Source: Ctena decussata
Lineage: Eukaryota; Mollusca; Bivalvia; Lucinida; Lucinidae
DNA length: 64,000 nt
Direction of reading: 5' to 3'
Assembly (NCBI GenBank): GCA_963989385.1
Contig: OZ022502.1
Location: 8,524,501-8,588,500 of the forward strand
The position numbers and the translations under genes were made by a program. Below, one piece after another: positions 32,681-44,039 of the stretch (the stretch's first letter is position 1; every line of letters begins with the position of its first letter). Below the pieces are notes generated by a model. It ran no database searches, was not told the DNA's origin, and saw nothing but the letters and a program-made list of their open reading frames with translations.

Positions 32681-32726
32681 GGGCCACTGACGAGGCTTTA
32701 TTAGCCGAAACTACGTAGTCTGGCCC
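32681..32726 (+). ncRNA. Type-I hammerhead self-cleaving ribozyme
   Basis: Same as 26800-26845: GGGCCA/TGGCCC stem I, CTGACGA, GGCTTTATTAGCC, GAAA, CTACGTAG, GTC. Predicted cleavage after 32720. Confidence 0.85.
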
Positions 32727-33061
32727 ATGTTCCTACTTCTGTATGTATTCTCTGCTCTTGAAGGAACTTTTTAAGATCTTAATTTTACCTCACTGCAGCT
32801 GGTGTTGTGCCGTGTGGCGGCCGTAAAAAGTCTCCCCGTACATCATCCATAGTGCAGATTATATTTTATTTACATCCTTTGAGATCAGAGGATAGATTCT
32901 GAGAAATCTAAAATTTGAGATCGATGTAGACTATTATTCTAGATCATCGTTGTTTATATTATTTGGATCCTTTTGAAACTAATCAGTCTTTGAATCGACT
33001 GGCCAAATAAAATTAAGAAATTACAGTATGCATTTTCTAATTTCGTCACCAGATATTGTCA

Positions 33062-33107
33062 GGGTCACTGACGAGGCTTTATTAGCCGAAACTACGTAGT
33101 CTGGCCC
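33062..33107 (+). ncRNA. Type-I hammerhead self-cleaving ribozyme
   Basis: Same as 27181-27226, with the GGGTCA stem I variant. Predicted cleavage after 33101, 381 nt from the previous site. Confidence 0.85.
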
Positions 33108-33159
33108 ATGTTCCTACTTCTGTATGTATTCTCTGCTCTTGAGGGAACTTTTTAAGATT

Positions 33160-33786
33160 TTAATTAAACTGGAATAAACCCTTAGGCGTTTCAAATGCTG
33201 TCAAAGGTTTAGACCTTTCAGTAAGACTGACTTGCCAATAACCCTTACTCAGGTCCATCTTTGTAAAGAATCTATGTCCCGACATTTTATTGATAACCTC
33301 CTCCATATTTGGCATAGGTTCTGCATCGAATTCCGTCACTTTGTTAAGCTTCCGGAAGTCGATACAGAATCTAACTGATCCGTCTTTCTTCGGAACTAGG
33401 ACAACAGGAGATGAATACGGTGAAATCGACGGCTCGATTACCCCTAAATCTAACATATCTTGTATCTCCGTCTCCATGACGTTACGCGTCTTATACGGGA
33501 TAGAATAACCTTTCGTCCGTATGGGTTCTGACGTGAGTAGTTTGATATCGTGCTGTATTTGATCAGTTCGACCGGGTAAACTTGATAGTACATCCGGGTA
33601 CTGTTTAATCAACGCTTCAACCTCCATAAGTTGTTCTGACGTTAACGTATCTGAGATACTGACGTCATTATAAGTTTCCGGTTCTTTAGCTGTCGGAAAA
33701 GCACAATCATCAAGAGAAAATTCATCACTACCATCGTCATCAACCGACTCTGTAGTCTCAGTCGACAATAAACAATGTGACGGCAC
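33160..33786 (-). pseudogene. Gypsy reverse transcriptase, N-terminal half (copy B)
   Basis: Residue-for-residue the same as 27279-27905, ending at GLFQFN against the ribozyme repeat. YxDD active site absent. Confidence 0.9.
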
Positions 33787-34211
33787 ACTACCCGTTCGAC
33801 ATATTGTTTCAGCATATTAGCATGATATGTACTCACGACACCATTGACGTCGATTTTATAGTCCATTCTATTCACCACCTCTACTACTTCATATGGACCC
33901 TTCCACTGCAATAACAGTTTATTACTGTCAGTTGGCTGTAATAACAGTACTTTATCTCCCACGTTAAATTTACGCGACCTAGCGCGTTTGTCATAATAAG
34001 CCTTTTGCTTTACTTGTACTTTCCGTAAATTATCATGTGCTAACTTACACGTCTGCTCTAACCGTTCTCTCAACTCAATTACGTACTGGTACGTAGACAG
34101 AACCTGCTCATCCTGTACCTCTTCAGACCATAATTCACGTAATATTGCCATAGGGCCCTTAACGTTACGTCCGTATAACAATTGATCCATGACGCTTAAC
34201 GTAATGCTCAC
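33642..34211 (-). pseudogene. Gypsy integrase C-terminal domain (copy B)
   Basis: Same as 27761-28330 apart from one residue (LRKVQV here, LRQVQV in copy A). GPY/F module intact; catalytic core absent; same frameshift after YVER. Confidence 0.85.
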
Positions 34212-35107
34212 GTTAATTTAACTGAAACCGACGTTCACTTATAGTCACACACGTTAACTAAAACGTTAACAATAATAATATCAAACTAATCCAACTAAAA
34301 CGTTGATAAATTAGTATACTCGCGATCTAGACGTAGCTATTAAAGTTACGTTCATAACAGACCGGAAATGACATCATAAACTGACGTTGACTTTGCCGAG
34401 AATTACTTTTCACTTTCAAATGACACAATTAGATGACGTAAATAACCCACATTACAATTACGCCCAACTTGATCTAGCGTATCGGATATACAAACGTAAC
34501 GTATGTAACGCAACGTATTAACACTGACGCGACAACTGTACGTCCTACATTACAAAACCTTATACGATACCAACGGTAAATCAAACTTAAGATTCTGCTA
34601 TTAGGTTTAATTAATTGTAACGATATTATATAACGTTACGGGTGACCTACGTTACTAAATCAGGACATAAAATGGACCTCAGTAACGGTTACGACACTAC
34701 GTACAAACATTTGAATTAATGAACTAACAGATTGTCATGCAACAGCAGTGTCAAGGTACTCAAATGGACCTTAAAACTAAATATGTATCATCCGTTCCAA
34801 GATAATTCAGGTCTATATACCTCAGTTTCCCCACTCAGATATGCAACCTGTTACATTCTATCACAAATTACTGCATGGGCTATCGCACTTCATCACGCAG
34901 GGAATAAGGATAGTTGACCTTAATTGAGTGTAGGTTACATTTACAAAGAATTTAGTGGCAAAATTGCTCCCCTAAAATTCACAGCCTTACGTCACCTTAG
35001 AAAAGAACAATCAGAAAGTCAATAATAATAAAAAAAATGTCTGACAAAATTGTGCCTAGATTCTGTATATATTGTCAATGTGTTACACTGGCAGATATTA
35101 ACCGGAA
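34212..35107. other. Non-coding 5' part of internal region B
   Basis: Duplicate of 28331-29226. No gag, protease or integrase-core frame. Confidence 0.5.
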
Positions 35108-35134
35108 ATCAAATCCCGTTACTTCATGACACCA
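35108..35134 (-). other. Primer binding site (copy B)
   Basis: TGGTGTCATGAAGTAACGGG on the minus strand directly after LTR 3. This is the copy that would serve the 5' LTR of the whole composite. Confidence 0.6.
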
Positions 35135-37386
35135 TGTTACGCAGAAGGTTTTACACTCGGTCGACACGGGTGTAGAGCCTTATACGTCGCCAGGACGGCG
35201 GAGGGTGACTTCCGGTTAAAGGGTTATCTACCAGTGTATTACACTGACAAGGAAACTCTTAACAACGTTAGAATTTTTTGAAGTTTATATATAATGTAAA
35301 TTCTATATACAACAATACAATTTACAACTGTCACAATTACAATAAAATACAACACATATCAGTTCATGTCGCTGGCCCAAGTAAGGTGTTTGTTTCAAAT
35401 CTGTAATCGATTTGCGTACAATACGCAAATAGATTACCGTCTGACGTCAACACCGTACTCGGCTCAGCGCCATGAACTAAAGAAAATACAAAGAACAAAA
35501 AAAAAACGTTAGTTTGAGCTCATACAAAAAAAAAACAAGGCCTTATGTTGGTAGACTTCACTTCGTCGTTCCCTGGATCATGTCATGGGCCAGTCCATAT
35601 ATCATGAGGAACACCAACTTATATTAACACGTGCACGATTAATTATACTGGTCGCTCCCTGGATCGTACCAGAGACCAGTCTAAATATAATATGACACAC
35701 TTTAGTGGACGAACACTGTCCCACTTTCACCTCTGCAGTAATTACATCGATTTTGCCAATAGTTTGTGCTTCCCGCCTCTGCTAGGAATACATGCACAAG
35801 GACGTTGTAACTGCTCTACCCGGGTTGGTATTAACCTGGAGACGTATATCGAATCTCCAGGTGAGACGTGGCTCTAAGCCCTAACAGCTGACTGCCGGAC
35901 TTGATGTGCCTAAAAATAACTAACTTACACTTAATACATTGTAACTACATAATAACAATACGTAAGACTTGGGTCTGTCTTGGAAATACCATACAACGCC
36001 CTCGGCGAATGCCGAGCATAACGTGCACACGCCAGCCGTGTCACTAGACACGACTCGCGCTCACGATGTAAAGCTAAAAGTGTGCTTACCACTTCCGCCA
36101 ATGAAGAAACGTAGACCTACCACGCATGTGCGTCGAAGGATCTGACGTCAAACATTGTCAAGAAGTATACTGACGTCAACAGGCATTACCATGACATACC
36201 CCACATAAAACATGAATAATCTAAACAATGACCTATTTACATTAAATTGATTGACCAAAATCTAACTCACATATGTATTAATTCATTTCTTTAAACTAAG
36301 CGTAATACCATTTGCCATAGAATATAATAGCTGAATAAGCGTTTCTCACACATTTGGGATCATAACGTTTGATCTGACATCATGACATCAATGATGTTAT
36401 ACCATATAACGCCGTCTAATGAAGGCAAATCAAACGCATGATGACCAAATGCTACCATTATAGCTTATGGAAAAAACCCTTAATGCGGTGCATGCTATGG
36501 CGTCAATTGACGTCACGAGTATATAAATTAGTTCCATTACAAATCAATCTACTTCTATAGGCCACGTATACGTGAAACTAATATAAAAAGTGCTGACGTC
36601 GCAATAACATGAATGCAACTGACGTCACATGAATAACATGAATACAACTGACGTCACTGGACGTCAAATAGACGCACACCAGTGAAACTAATGTAAAAAG
36701 TGCTGACGTCGCAATAACATGAATGCAACTGACGTCACTGGACGTCAAATAGACGCACACCATTGCAACCAACATCAGTGATATAAACTATTTCTGTAAT
36801 TTACAAAACTTCCTAATATACAAATACCATGCGCAGCATGGTCAGTATAAACAAAATTGGTCGACATATGCACAGCCTGATCACTGTCAACAAAATCAAA
36901 TCAGTCGACACATATAATCATACCATATCAATCAGAAGTCACATTTTTCATTCTTAGCCAAACTATTCTAAATAAATATAATAAAATCTTACCATTCAGG
37001 TCTAAACTCAGAATCTGGGCACACAACAATATAACATCCTCAGTATAAGAATTAAACAGCCACGTCTAACTTTTCAATAAAAGATAGGCGTATAAATAGT
37101 ATGCGTCTCACATTTAAATCATGGGACTCGAATATAAGCGTGCATGTATTCACATTAAAATCATGCAACACGCTGTCCACAATCAAAAGACTCGTGCAGG
37201 TATTCACCTTAAAATCATCCAATGCGCTGTCCACAAGAGGTATTCACAAACAACCCATGCATAACGTAGCCACAATTTCCGTAAATGTTTTATTACCACA
37301 GTTGCCCTAAAAACTGTAGCTCTACTGATTTAAAGGATTAAAATGATTTCGACGACATAGTCCACGATCGGATCCATTTCGTAACA
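35135..37386 (-). repeat. LTR 3 (5' LTR of the composite)
   Basis: 2,252 bp, TGTTACG..CGTAACA. It lacks a 29-bp ACATGAATAACATGAATGCA-type block with one CRE that LTR 1 and LTR 2 keep, and has private changes near the right end (ATCATCCAATGCGC, CCACAAGAGG). Confidence 0.95.
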
Positions 37387-37391
37387 CCTAG

Positions 37392-38160
37392 GAAGCAGAT
37401 TTTTAGTATATTAGTAGTCTTTGATGTATCAAATAGTTTGGTTATGGTTAGATAAATCTGTGCTCATAAATTATGGAATTATTCCCCCTGATTGTAATTA
37501 CCTATGCAGCTACTGGAAGCAAGAACCACTGAGCCTAGGGTTTTGAAATTTCGTATATGAATAGATCATGAAAATTGAGAGGATCCATATTTTTTTATCC
37601 ACCAGACTTGTACTTTTCGAGTTACTCTCCATTATCAAAATGAAAACAAAATTTTGTTACCATGATATCTCAAGAAGTATTTAAGCTAGGATAATGGTAT
37701 TTAGTGTACAAGTTTGGGCTGAGATTCTCAAGAGCTGATGTACTTTTGGGCAAATTCGGTCCAAAACTGATTGAGTTGTGCCGTTTGTTTGAGTTAGGCA
37801 TTTATTCAACTTCTGAACTGCTGTAACCTTGGAGGCTGATTTTTGGTAAATTAGTATAGTCCATAAGGTGCTATAAGTATTTTGGTAAATATTAGGAAAT
37901 TATTTCCCATTTTTACACTTTCAGACTTAAACATTAGGCTAAAACAAAATTTTTAACAATATATCTAGAGAACTATTAGAGCTAGGATTTTGATATTTGA
38001 CATACATCTTGGAATCAGGATGTAGATAATCTGATTAACCTCTGAGGAATTTCCATAAATATTCATAGAGCTGTGCTCCTTTTCAGGTTTAAACATTGTA
38101 AAGTTGGACACCTTAGTGGCAAGCACAGAATTGGGGGCATAGTGTTTCACAAACACAGTT
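37392..38160 (+). repeat. Tandem repeat of about 440-bp units, right part
   Basis: Continuation of 22081-23376 after the LTR insertion: GGAAGCAGATTTTTAGTATA, then GATATCTCAAGAAGTATTTA at 37666, and further degenerate units. It fades near GGGGGCATAGTGTTTCACAA (38132-38151). Confidence 0.75.
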
Positions 38161-39362
38161 TCTAGTTTGTTTTACTTTTCCTCTTGGTATCTTTGCTATA
38201 TGATTGTGGGAGTTCCTGAACATATTCATTGTTACTTTTATGTAAATATGTGTCGGGTACTTAGTAGGATAAATCTTGTCTTTTATAAGCAAAATTATGG
38301 ACTAGCGGACAAGTTTAATGTTGTTAATTTTCATTTAAAATGTATATGTTGTTTCAAAATACTACAATGTCATTTTGAGAACTTGGATCCATTTCTTTTA
38401 AATGATTTGAACTCATGTAAAACTGAAGATAGAGTTCAATCTCATCTTCTTAATAAATGAAAGTGAATAAACATAACGAGCTTTTGTCATAGGTTTGTAA
38501 TTGTGGGTCTCTCAGAATCATGATTTTATGAAGTTTTATTAAAATGAAAAATTAGGTGCAAATAATAAGTTTGCATTAAATTAACAACTCTCTCAGGGCA
38601 ATAGTCATCATAGACAGACCTAAAATGCTAGGAGCTGTTTGAAAATAATTTCTTCTAAGATGAAGGAAATGCCAGAAACATTCTATTCTTTATTACTCTA
38701 GTAACAAACGTACAAGAGAGACAGTTTTTAGAACATAATATGATGCGGAAATCAAGGGCTCCCTTCACATTTCGTCCAGGAACACAACAGATGCAAGCAG
38801 CGGAAAATAATTTCTTTCCATACTCTCACCGAAAAACATGTTGTCAAAGAAGAAGCAGAAGAAAAAAAAAAGACTTTAATATATATTGTGTATGCGATTT
38901 AGTTTTAAAACTAAATATTATTTCAATTATTTTTATTCTTCTTACCTATAAGCATACACTGTACTTGAACGACTTAACGCCATGGGAATTTAAGCGACTG
39001 AATTATACTGAAGGGAAGGCAGCTAGCAGCTTGCACAATTGCATCTGTCTATTTCCCAACGCTCACAGTCAGCCGTCCCCGCTATATTACTGAGGCTTCC
39101 GTTATGTCATGAAAATATCGTGCAGAAAAATGTGTGGCACTTCATTCATATCTGTGTTGTTTTGTTAATAATAACAGTTTAACAACAAATCTCCATAATC
39201 CTTTGATAGGAGTGATAACCAGTTGATATGGAGTCTCAATTGTCAGACACTTTTGGCAGTTTTTGTTGTGCTTGATGATTATGATCTTGAGAAAAAAACA
39301 ATTAAAAATATTTTATCTGAAGATATTTTTGAGTGATGAAAACAATGATTAGTCTTTCTCTG
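38161..39362. other. Intergenic, two weak frames
   Basis: Two open frames (38167-38460 with 97 codons, 38740-39093 with 117 codons, plus strand) lack recognisable domains or homologous neighbours and I do not support them as genes. Otherwise AT-rich. Confidence 0.35.
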
Positions 39363-39640
39363 ATCCTTTGAGATCAGATGATAAATTCTGAGAAAAAAAA
39401 TGATTGGTTTAGATTCATATTCTAGATCATCGCTTTTTCTTTATTTGGACTCCTTTTGATTATTAACAGTCTTTGAATTGACTGCCTTATTGAAATAAAG
39501 AAATTGCAGTTTTTTTTGTCACTGACTTTCATTGTCGGATCATGTCAGGGTCGCTGACGAGGCTTGATTAGCCGAAACTTCGAAGCATGGCCCATGCTCC
39601 TTCTTTTGAATATGTTCTCTGCTCTTGAAGGAACACTTGA
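39363..39640 (+). mobile_element. Decayed hammerhead-retrozyme copy
   Basis: Diverged single copy of the 381-bp repeat: CCTTTGAGATCAGATGATAA, CTAGATCATCG, CAGTCTTTGAATTGACTG, then the hammerhead region, CCCATGCTCC and GCTCTTGAAGGAACA, ending GAATT. About 280 bp are recognisable, the same part as in the copy at 49639. Confidence 0.65.
39548..39593 (+). ncRNA. Inactivated hammerhead ribozyme
   Basis: GGGTCG-CTGACGA-GGCTTGATTAGCC-GAAA-CTTCGAAG-CA-TGGCCC. Core and stems are kept, with stem III changed to another palindrome, but the cleavage triplet is GCA rather than GTC, so U16.1 is lost and self-cleavage should fail. Confidence 0.7.
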
Positions 39641-40066
39641 ATTTCTGTGTTCCTCTATATAAGATACTTTTTAGCAGCCGTCGAAGAAAGGAGAAACACT
39701 TTTATGAGGAACTCCAAAGTGTAGACTGGACATTCCCGACTTAATAGGACTTACGAATATTTAGAGTGGATCTTTACCCTCTGATTTCCCTGTGTGGCGA
39801 AACTGAATATGACTTTTTATGTGCACAACATTAAATACTGGACACCAGTTGGATTTGAATAATTGTTAATACATGTATATTGTGACATTAATCTTGTTGT
39901 GTATTTCACTTGCTAGAACTAAGCAAAATATAATAATCGAATAAACAACTACTTTTTGGAATCAATGTTTATAGACATTTTTGAACTTTTCGGCCACTTT
40001 TTTACGGCATAATATAAGTAAAGTCAAAGGCAGTTGGTAAACGAATTGAGTGACGTATCAGATTGA

Positions 40067-40160
40067 TTGATTGATTTGATGCTTAACGTCCACGGTAAAC
40101 AGCTATGGTCATGTCGGGACGGTCAGTTAACCTAACCACACTATTCCTGGGCAGGCTTAT
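40067..40160. repeat. About 95-bp dispersed repeat, copy 2
   Basis: CGTCCACGGTAAACAGCTAT, GGTCATGTCGGGACGGTCAG, CCTAACCACACTATTCCTGG: the same as 20875-20972. It ends exactly where the reverse-transcriptase tail at 40161 begins. Confidence 0.7.
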
Positions 40161-40590
40161 TCGCTTCGCTAGGGTGTCTAGTCATCTGGGTTACTTCAAT
40201 GCTCGTAATAAAAGTTTGACTGCCAAGCTTTTACAGCAGGGGTATCGGTATCATAAACTTCGGAAAGCTTTTTCTAAATTTTATCGTAGACACTTTCAAT
40301 TGGTTTCTAAATATAATATAGGGTTAAGGTCACTTTTGCAACAAGGCCTATCGGAACCTGAATTTTATGGTGACTTAGTATATAAATTACGCAAAATCGT
40401 AGGGAAAACAGAATTTCCCGATCAATTTAAGAAAATTATCATACGATTTAAAGGCATTGGCTATAACATAGATGTAATGCGACAGTCTGCATGCTTAGTG
40501 GTTAACCCAATCTCGGTTGACAACTTTGCTGTCCTCTTTAATTGCACGCCGGTGGGTCGGGGTTCAGACTCTATGATAGCCCCTACATAA
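40161..40590 (+). pseudogene. Retroelement reverse transcriptase, C-terminal tail
   Basis: The frame reads LIRFARVSSHLGYFNARNKS, TAKLLQQGYRYHKLRKAF, KFYRRHFQLVSKYNIGLRSL, SEPEFYGDLVYKLRK and RQSACLVVNPISVDNFAVLF. I recall this tail at the end of reverse-transcriptase proteins that are abundant in bivalve genomes; the catalytic part is missing and replaced by the 95-bp repeat. Clade not determined. It lies 570 bp downstream of the decayed hammerhead copy in the same orientation, which could reflect one original element or chance. Confidence 0.6.
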
Positions 40591-40689
40591 AGCTATATAT
40601 TAGTTGGTTGGGGCCGGATGTTTGCCTGTTTCTTGGCCCACCGGGGTTCAACTGGTGGTCTTCTTTTGCTCCAGTACATCCGTCGTCTC

Positions 40690-41082
40690 TCAAGAAAGAA
40701 GAAAAGGACCTTCAAGAAAGCACGTGCCACCAAGACACATCTGACTGGCATCGGTACAGGAAGATCCAGAAAGAAGCCGAACAAGCATGTCGAAGTGCCC
40801 ATGATGGCTACGCCAGCAGTATGCTCCAACAACAAAAAGCTCTTTGCCTATGTCAAAGATATGAAGTGCGACAGCTCTGGTGTAACCCCACTGAAGAAAG
40901 ATGGCACCAACTATTCAGAACCCACAGACCAGGCTGAGATACTGAATGAGCAGTTTGTCAGTGCGTTCACCAAAGAAGACAACACTTCAGTGCTTACCAT
41001 GGGAAACAGCACAGCAAATACTGCGCCACCCTTAAATATTCAGGTAAATGGAGTGACAAAACTGCTTGATGGCCAGAACTAA
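40690..41082 (+). pseudogene. LINE fragment, linker between endonuclease and reverse transcriptase
   Basis: Two overlapping frames give one protein-like track: WHRYRKIQKEAEQACRSAHD then, after a shift near 40830, NNKKLFAYVKDMKCDSSGVT, PLKKDGTNYSEPTDQAEILN and EQFVSAFTKED. This is the standard linker of CR1/Jockey-like LINEs that leads to the reverse transcriptase. Frameshifted and truncated on both sides. Confidence 0.7.
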
Positions 41083-41233
41083 AGCAATCAGAATGTATTT
41101 TTTCACCAAAAGGTCATTAAAACTAACGTTCATGGTTTAAAGAGCCCCCTCCCCCCTAACACACACACACAACTTGTTTATACAACACACAGTGACAGTC
41201 AGGTGTGCATGATATGCACCCATGTAAATTTGT

Positions 41234-42467
41234 AAAGGGGGGTGCCTATAATGCCATTTTTCTGCCCAAGAGCAAAATGTTTTATTTTCAGCTGATGATT
41301 AGCCTATAGTGTCCGCTATACTGAATCAATAGCTCCTGAGCGGAAATAAAATCATGATCAAAGAGGCCTAAATTGAACATTATGAAGAGTTTGAGCACTA
41401 GCTGGTTATGATCAAATGGCCATGACATCATCTTCAAGGTCAAGGTCAAGGTTAGACTAGACAGAGTTTAATCAAAGATCTCACACAGCTAGTAAGCAGA
41501 AATTTGACAAATATGTATATTTCTATGTGTAATTCAATGCTTAATATGTGTATAATGACCTAGACCTTGATCTAAAGGTCACCAATACATTAAGAAGTTC
41601 ATTATTTCACAATAGTGTTTTCGATAACCCAAAGTTTAATCCAATTCTGTTTCATTATGTTCGGCTAATACTGACCTTCAGACCTTCAAGGCCACCCTTA
41701 AACATTGATTTTTAAATGAAAACACTCAGATTTGGTACATTTCTGCTGACTGATTGTGTGAAATCTATGATTAAACTCCGTTTAGTCTAACCTTGACCTT
41801 GAAGATGATGTCATGGCTATTTAATCATGATGTTATGGCCATTTAATCATATGTAGTGCTCTAACTCCTCATAATGTTTAATTTTGGCCATTTTGGGCAC
41901 AATTTCATATCAATTCAGGACATACTGTGTAGAAAATGGTCAAAACTTGACTTAAAATTGACATTATAAGTCTTACAGTGACTTTGAAACAAAGGTCAAG
42001 GTCACCAAAATTTAATCAACAATTTGCACTCTCCCAACGGTGAACCCATGATAGTTTGGTAAGAAGTCATCCATTGGTTCTAGAGATATGGTAGAATATA
42101 TTGAATTCAAAGTACCAAGTTCATGAAAATTACAGTGTCTTTAAAAGAGATTCTGCAGACATAAGATTTTACTTTGAAAGATAGAATTTGAGAAAAGATG
42201 CCACCAAAGACATTATTTCAACTTATAAAGGAAGTTATTTATGAATGCCATTAAATTTGAAGGAGAAATATAGCTTATAATATGACTGCCCTGGTTCATG
42301 CTGATTTACCCCACCCACTTTAATAACCCCATTATTCCAAAAGTAGCGCTTACGTTGCTTAACTACTATTGATTCAGTATAGCGGATTATAGGCTAATCA
42401 TCAGCTTAAAATGAAACATTTTGCTCTTGGGCAGAAAAAGGGTCTTATAGGCACCCCCTCCCCCTTT
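41234..42467. mobile_element. 1.23-kb fold-back DNA element
   Basis: Terminal inverted repeats of about 100 bp: 41234-41332 (AAAGGGGGGTGCCTATAATG, TTCTGCCCAAGAGCAAAATG, GATGATTAGCCTATAG) and 42366-42467. Inside is a second nested pair of about 155 bp arms, 41366-41520 and 41735-41895 (GGCCATGACATCATCTTCAA facing its complement). The arms carry AGGTCAAGGTCAAGGT. No transposase frame. Confidence 0.8.
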
Positions 42468-44039
42468 GCCTCTAAAACTACTATGCATGTATGTACTTGC
42501 CAGTGGCTATTAGATGAGTATTGGGTTTAATTAAATAAGCATAAATAGTGAGCTTGTAATATAAATGTTGGAAATTTTACATTCCCACTGCTTTAGTTAA
42601 CGGATTACACTATATGCTGGTGCAAAAAAATCTATATTTCTGATGAAGTAAAATTGAGTTTATCCCTTTGGTGTTGGGGATAGGGTTTGGGATCTGATTC
42701 AGTTAGTTTCTAAAGTGTAGTTACTCTTTAAATTTTCTGCATCTCCAAAATTTGGCCGAGTTCAAGGTAATAGTTGACTAATTTAGTAGGTGTTTATTTT
42801 TCATTCAACAACAAAAATATATTCTTAAATATGTTTATTTTATGATTATTCCTATAATTCAGAACAAAAGTGGATATTGTTCTTTAGCCATAAAGTCATT
42901 ATTACATGTTGAAATACTTAAGTGAGTAATATTCCATCAAATTCATGATAATAGGTTGTCGTGCAATTGCGATTTGTTTTCATTGTTTTGGTATACATAT
43001 ATAGATACGGTAAAATGATAACATCATGGTTTCCCATGCCATGATGTGCGTGGTTGTATAATTATAAAAGTGCAAATCACAAAGTACACCATATGCCAAT
43101 CCCAGTAGTACGTAACAGCACTCCAAACATATGGATATAGCGGTTGAAAAAAAGTACGATTCAAACCCGTTGGCAAAAAAAACACATATAAATACCTTCC
43201 AACGCCTGTTTGTGTATTACCTTTCACTTTTTTATTACAGCAATTGCATATACTTTACGTCAATATTTACAGGGAAAACCGAAACACATGCTTTGAAGTA
43301 AATAGCTGTAACTTAAAATAAACAACTTTAAATCATACACTGAGCAATGGGGGAGTTCCACCCCATAGGAAATTTACATAGGGTTCTGCCCACGCCCCGA
43401 ATTCCATAATATTATGCATAGTAATTGTCTAGGACAATACTATTGCCTTTATGAAATATTTGCTGATCCATCTATTTTGATTGTTAAATTACAAGATTTT
43501 AATTGGATGGGATGCAGAAGATAGGGGCACCCCAATTTCAAGCAGCCCAAAGCTGTAAGATTTTGGAATTTCTGACCCGTTTTATTCTCAAAAGGATTCC
43601 TAGTGATTGTTGATTATGTATGTACCTCTTTTGTATTCAAATGTATACCATAAAACTTTCCATATTAACTTTTTTGCAGATGCCCCCAAATTTCAGCTCC
43701 ATAAAATTTTTTGAACAAATTAAATTTTCGATTTGACTATGTTGCAGTTCTTGTCAACCTTTCAGATTGATATGAAATTAGGTCATGTGTATAGATTATA
43801 ATTACAAATTTTCTTGAAAACTGAAAACCGGTAACAGGATTTTTTGGGATGCTGAATGTTAACAGATGAAAACAAATATAAGGAATGCATATACATGTAG
43901 TTTTGTGATTATTTTTATGCTGATTATTTTTAGTTTTAGTGAATTTTTATCATCTATTTGCTTCACCAAATCCTTTATTGTTGAGCTGCTTGCGGTGAGT
44001 GAGTCAAAGTTGTTACAACTTCAGCTCGGTGTATGTGCG
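42468..44039. other. Intergenic, nothing recognised
   Basis: No supported gene. A GTGCGTGCGTGCATGCGT stretch at 44050 marks the start of the next repeat. Confidence 0.4.

Larger units (their letters stand above)
32320..33165 (+). mobile_element. Tandem 381-bp hammerhead-ribozyme repeat, copy B
   Basis: Same structure and end points as in copy A (26439-27284), shifted by 5,881 bp: partial unit, two full units, partial unit. It was evidently present before the internal region was duplicated. Confidence 0.8.
23377..37386 (-). mobile_element. Ty3/Gypsy (Gmr1-like) LTR retrotransposon, three LTRs and two internal regions
   Basis: A 14,010-bp unit inserted in a tandem repeat with one 5-bp target duplication for the whole structure. 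It consists of LTR 23377-25653, internal 25654-29253, LTR 29254-31534, internal 31535-35134 and LTR 35135-37386. The two internal regions are both 3,600 bp and almost identical. Coding direction is minus, so the 5' LTR is the one at high coordinates. Pol fragments appear in the order integrase C-terminus, reverse transcriptase, RNase H. Gag, protease and the integrase catalytic core are absent, the pol frame is shifted once and the reverse-transcriptase core is replaced by a ribozyme repeat, so the element is not autonomous. Sharing of derived bases between LTRs points to unequal crossing-over as the origin of the duplication. Confidence 0.9.

Noticed and set aside
38740..39093. 117-codon open frame
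   Set aside because: No recognised domain, composition like its AT-rich surroundings, no supporting neighbours.
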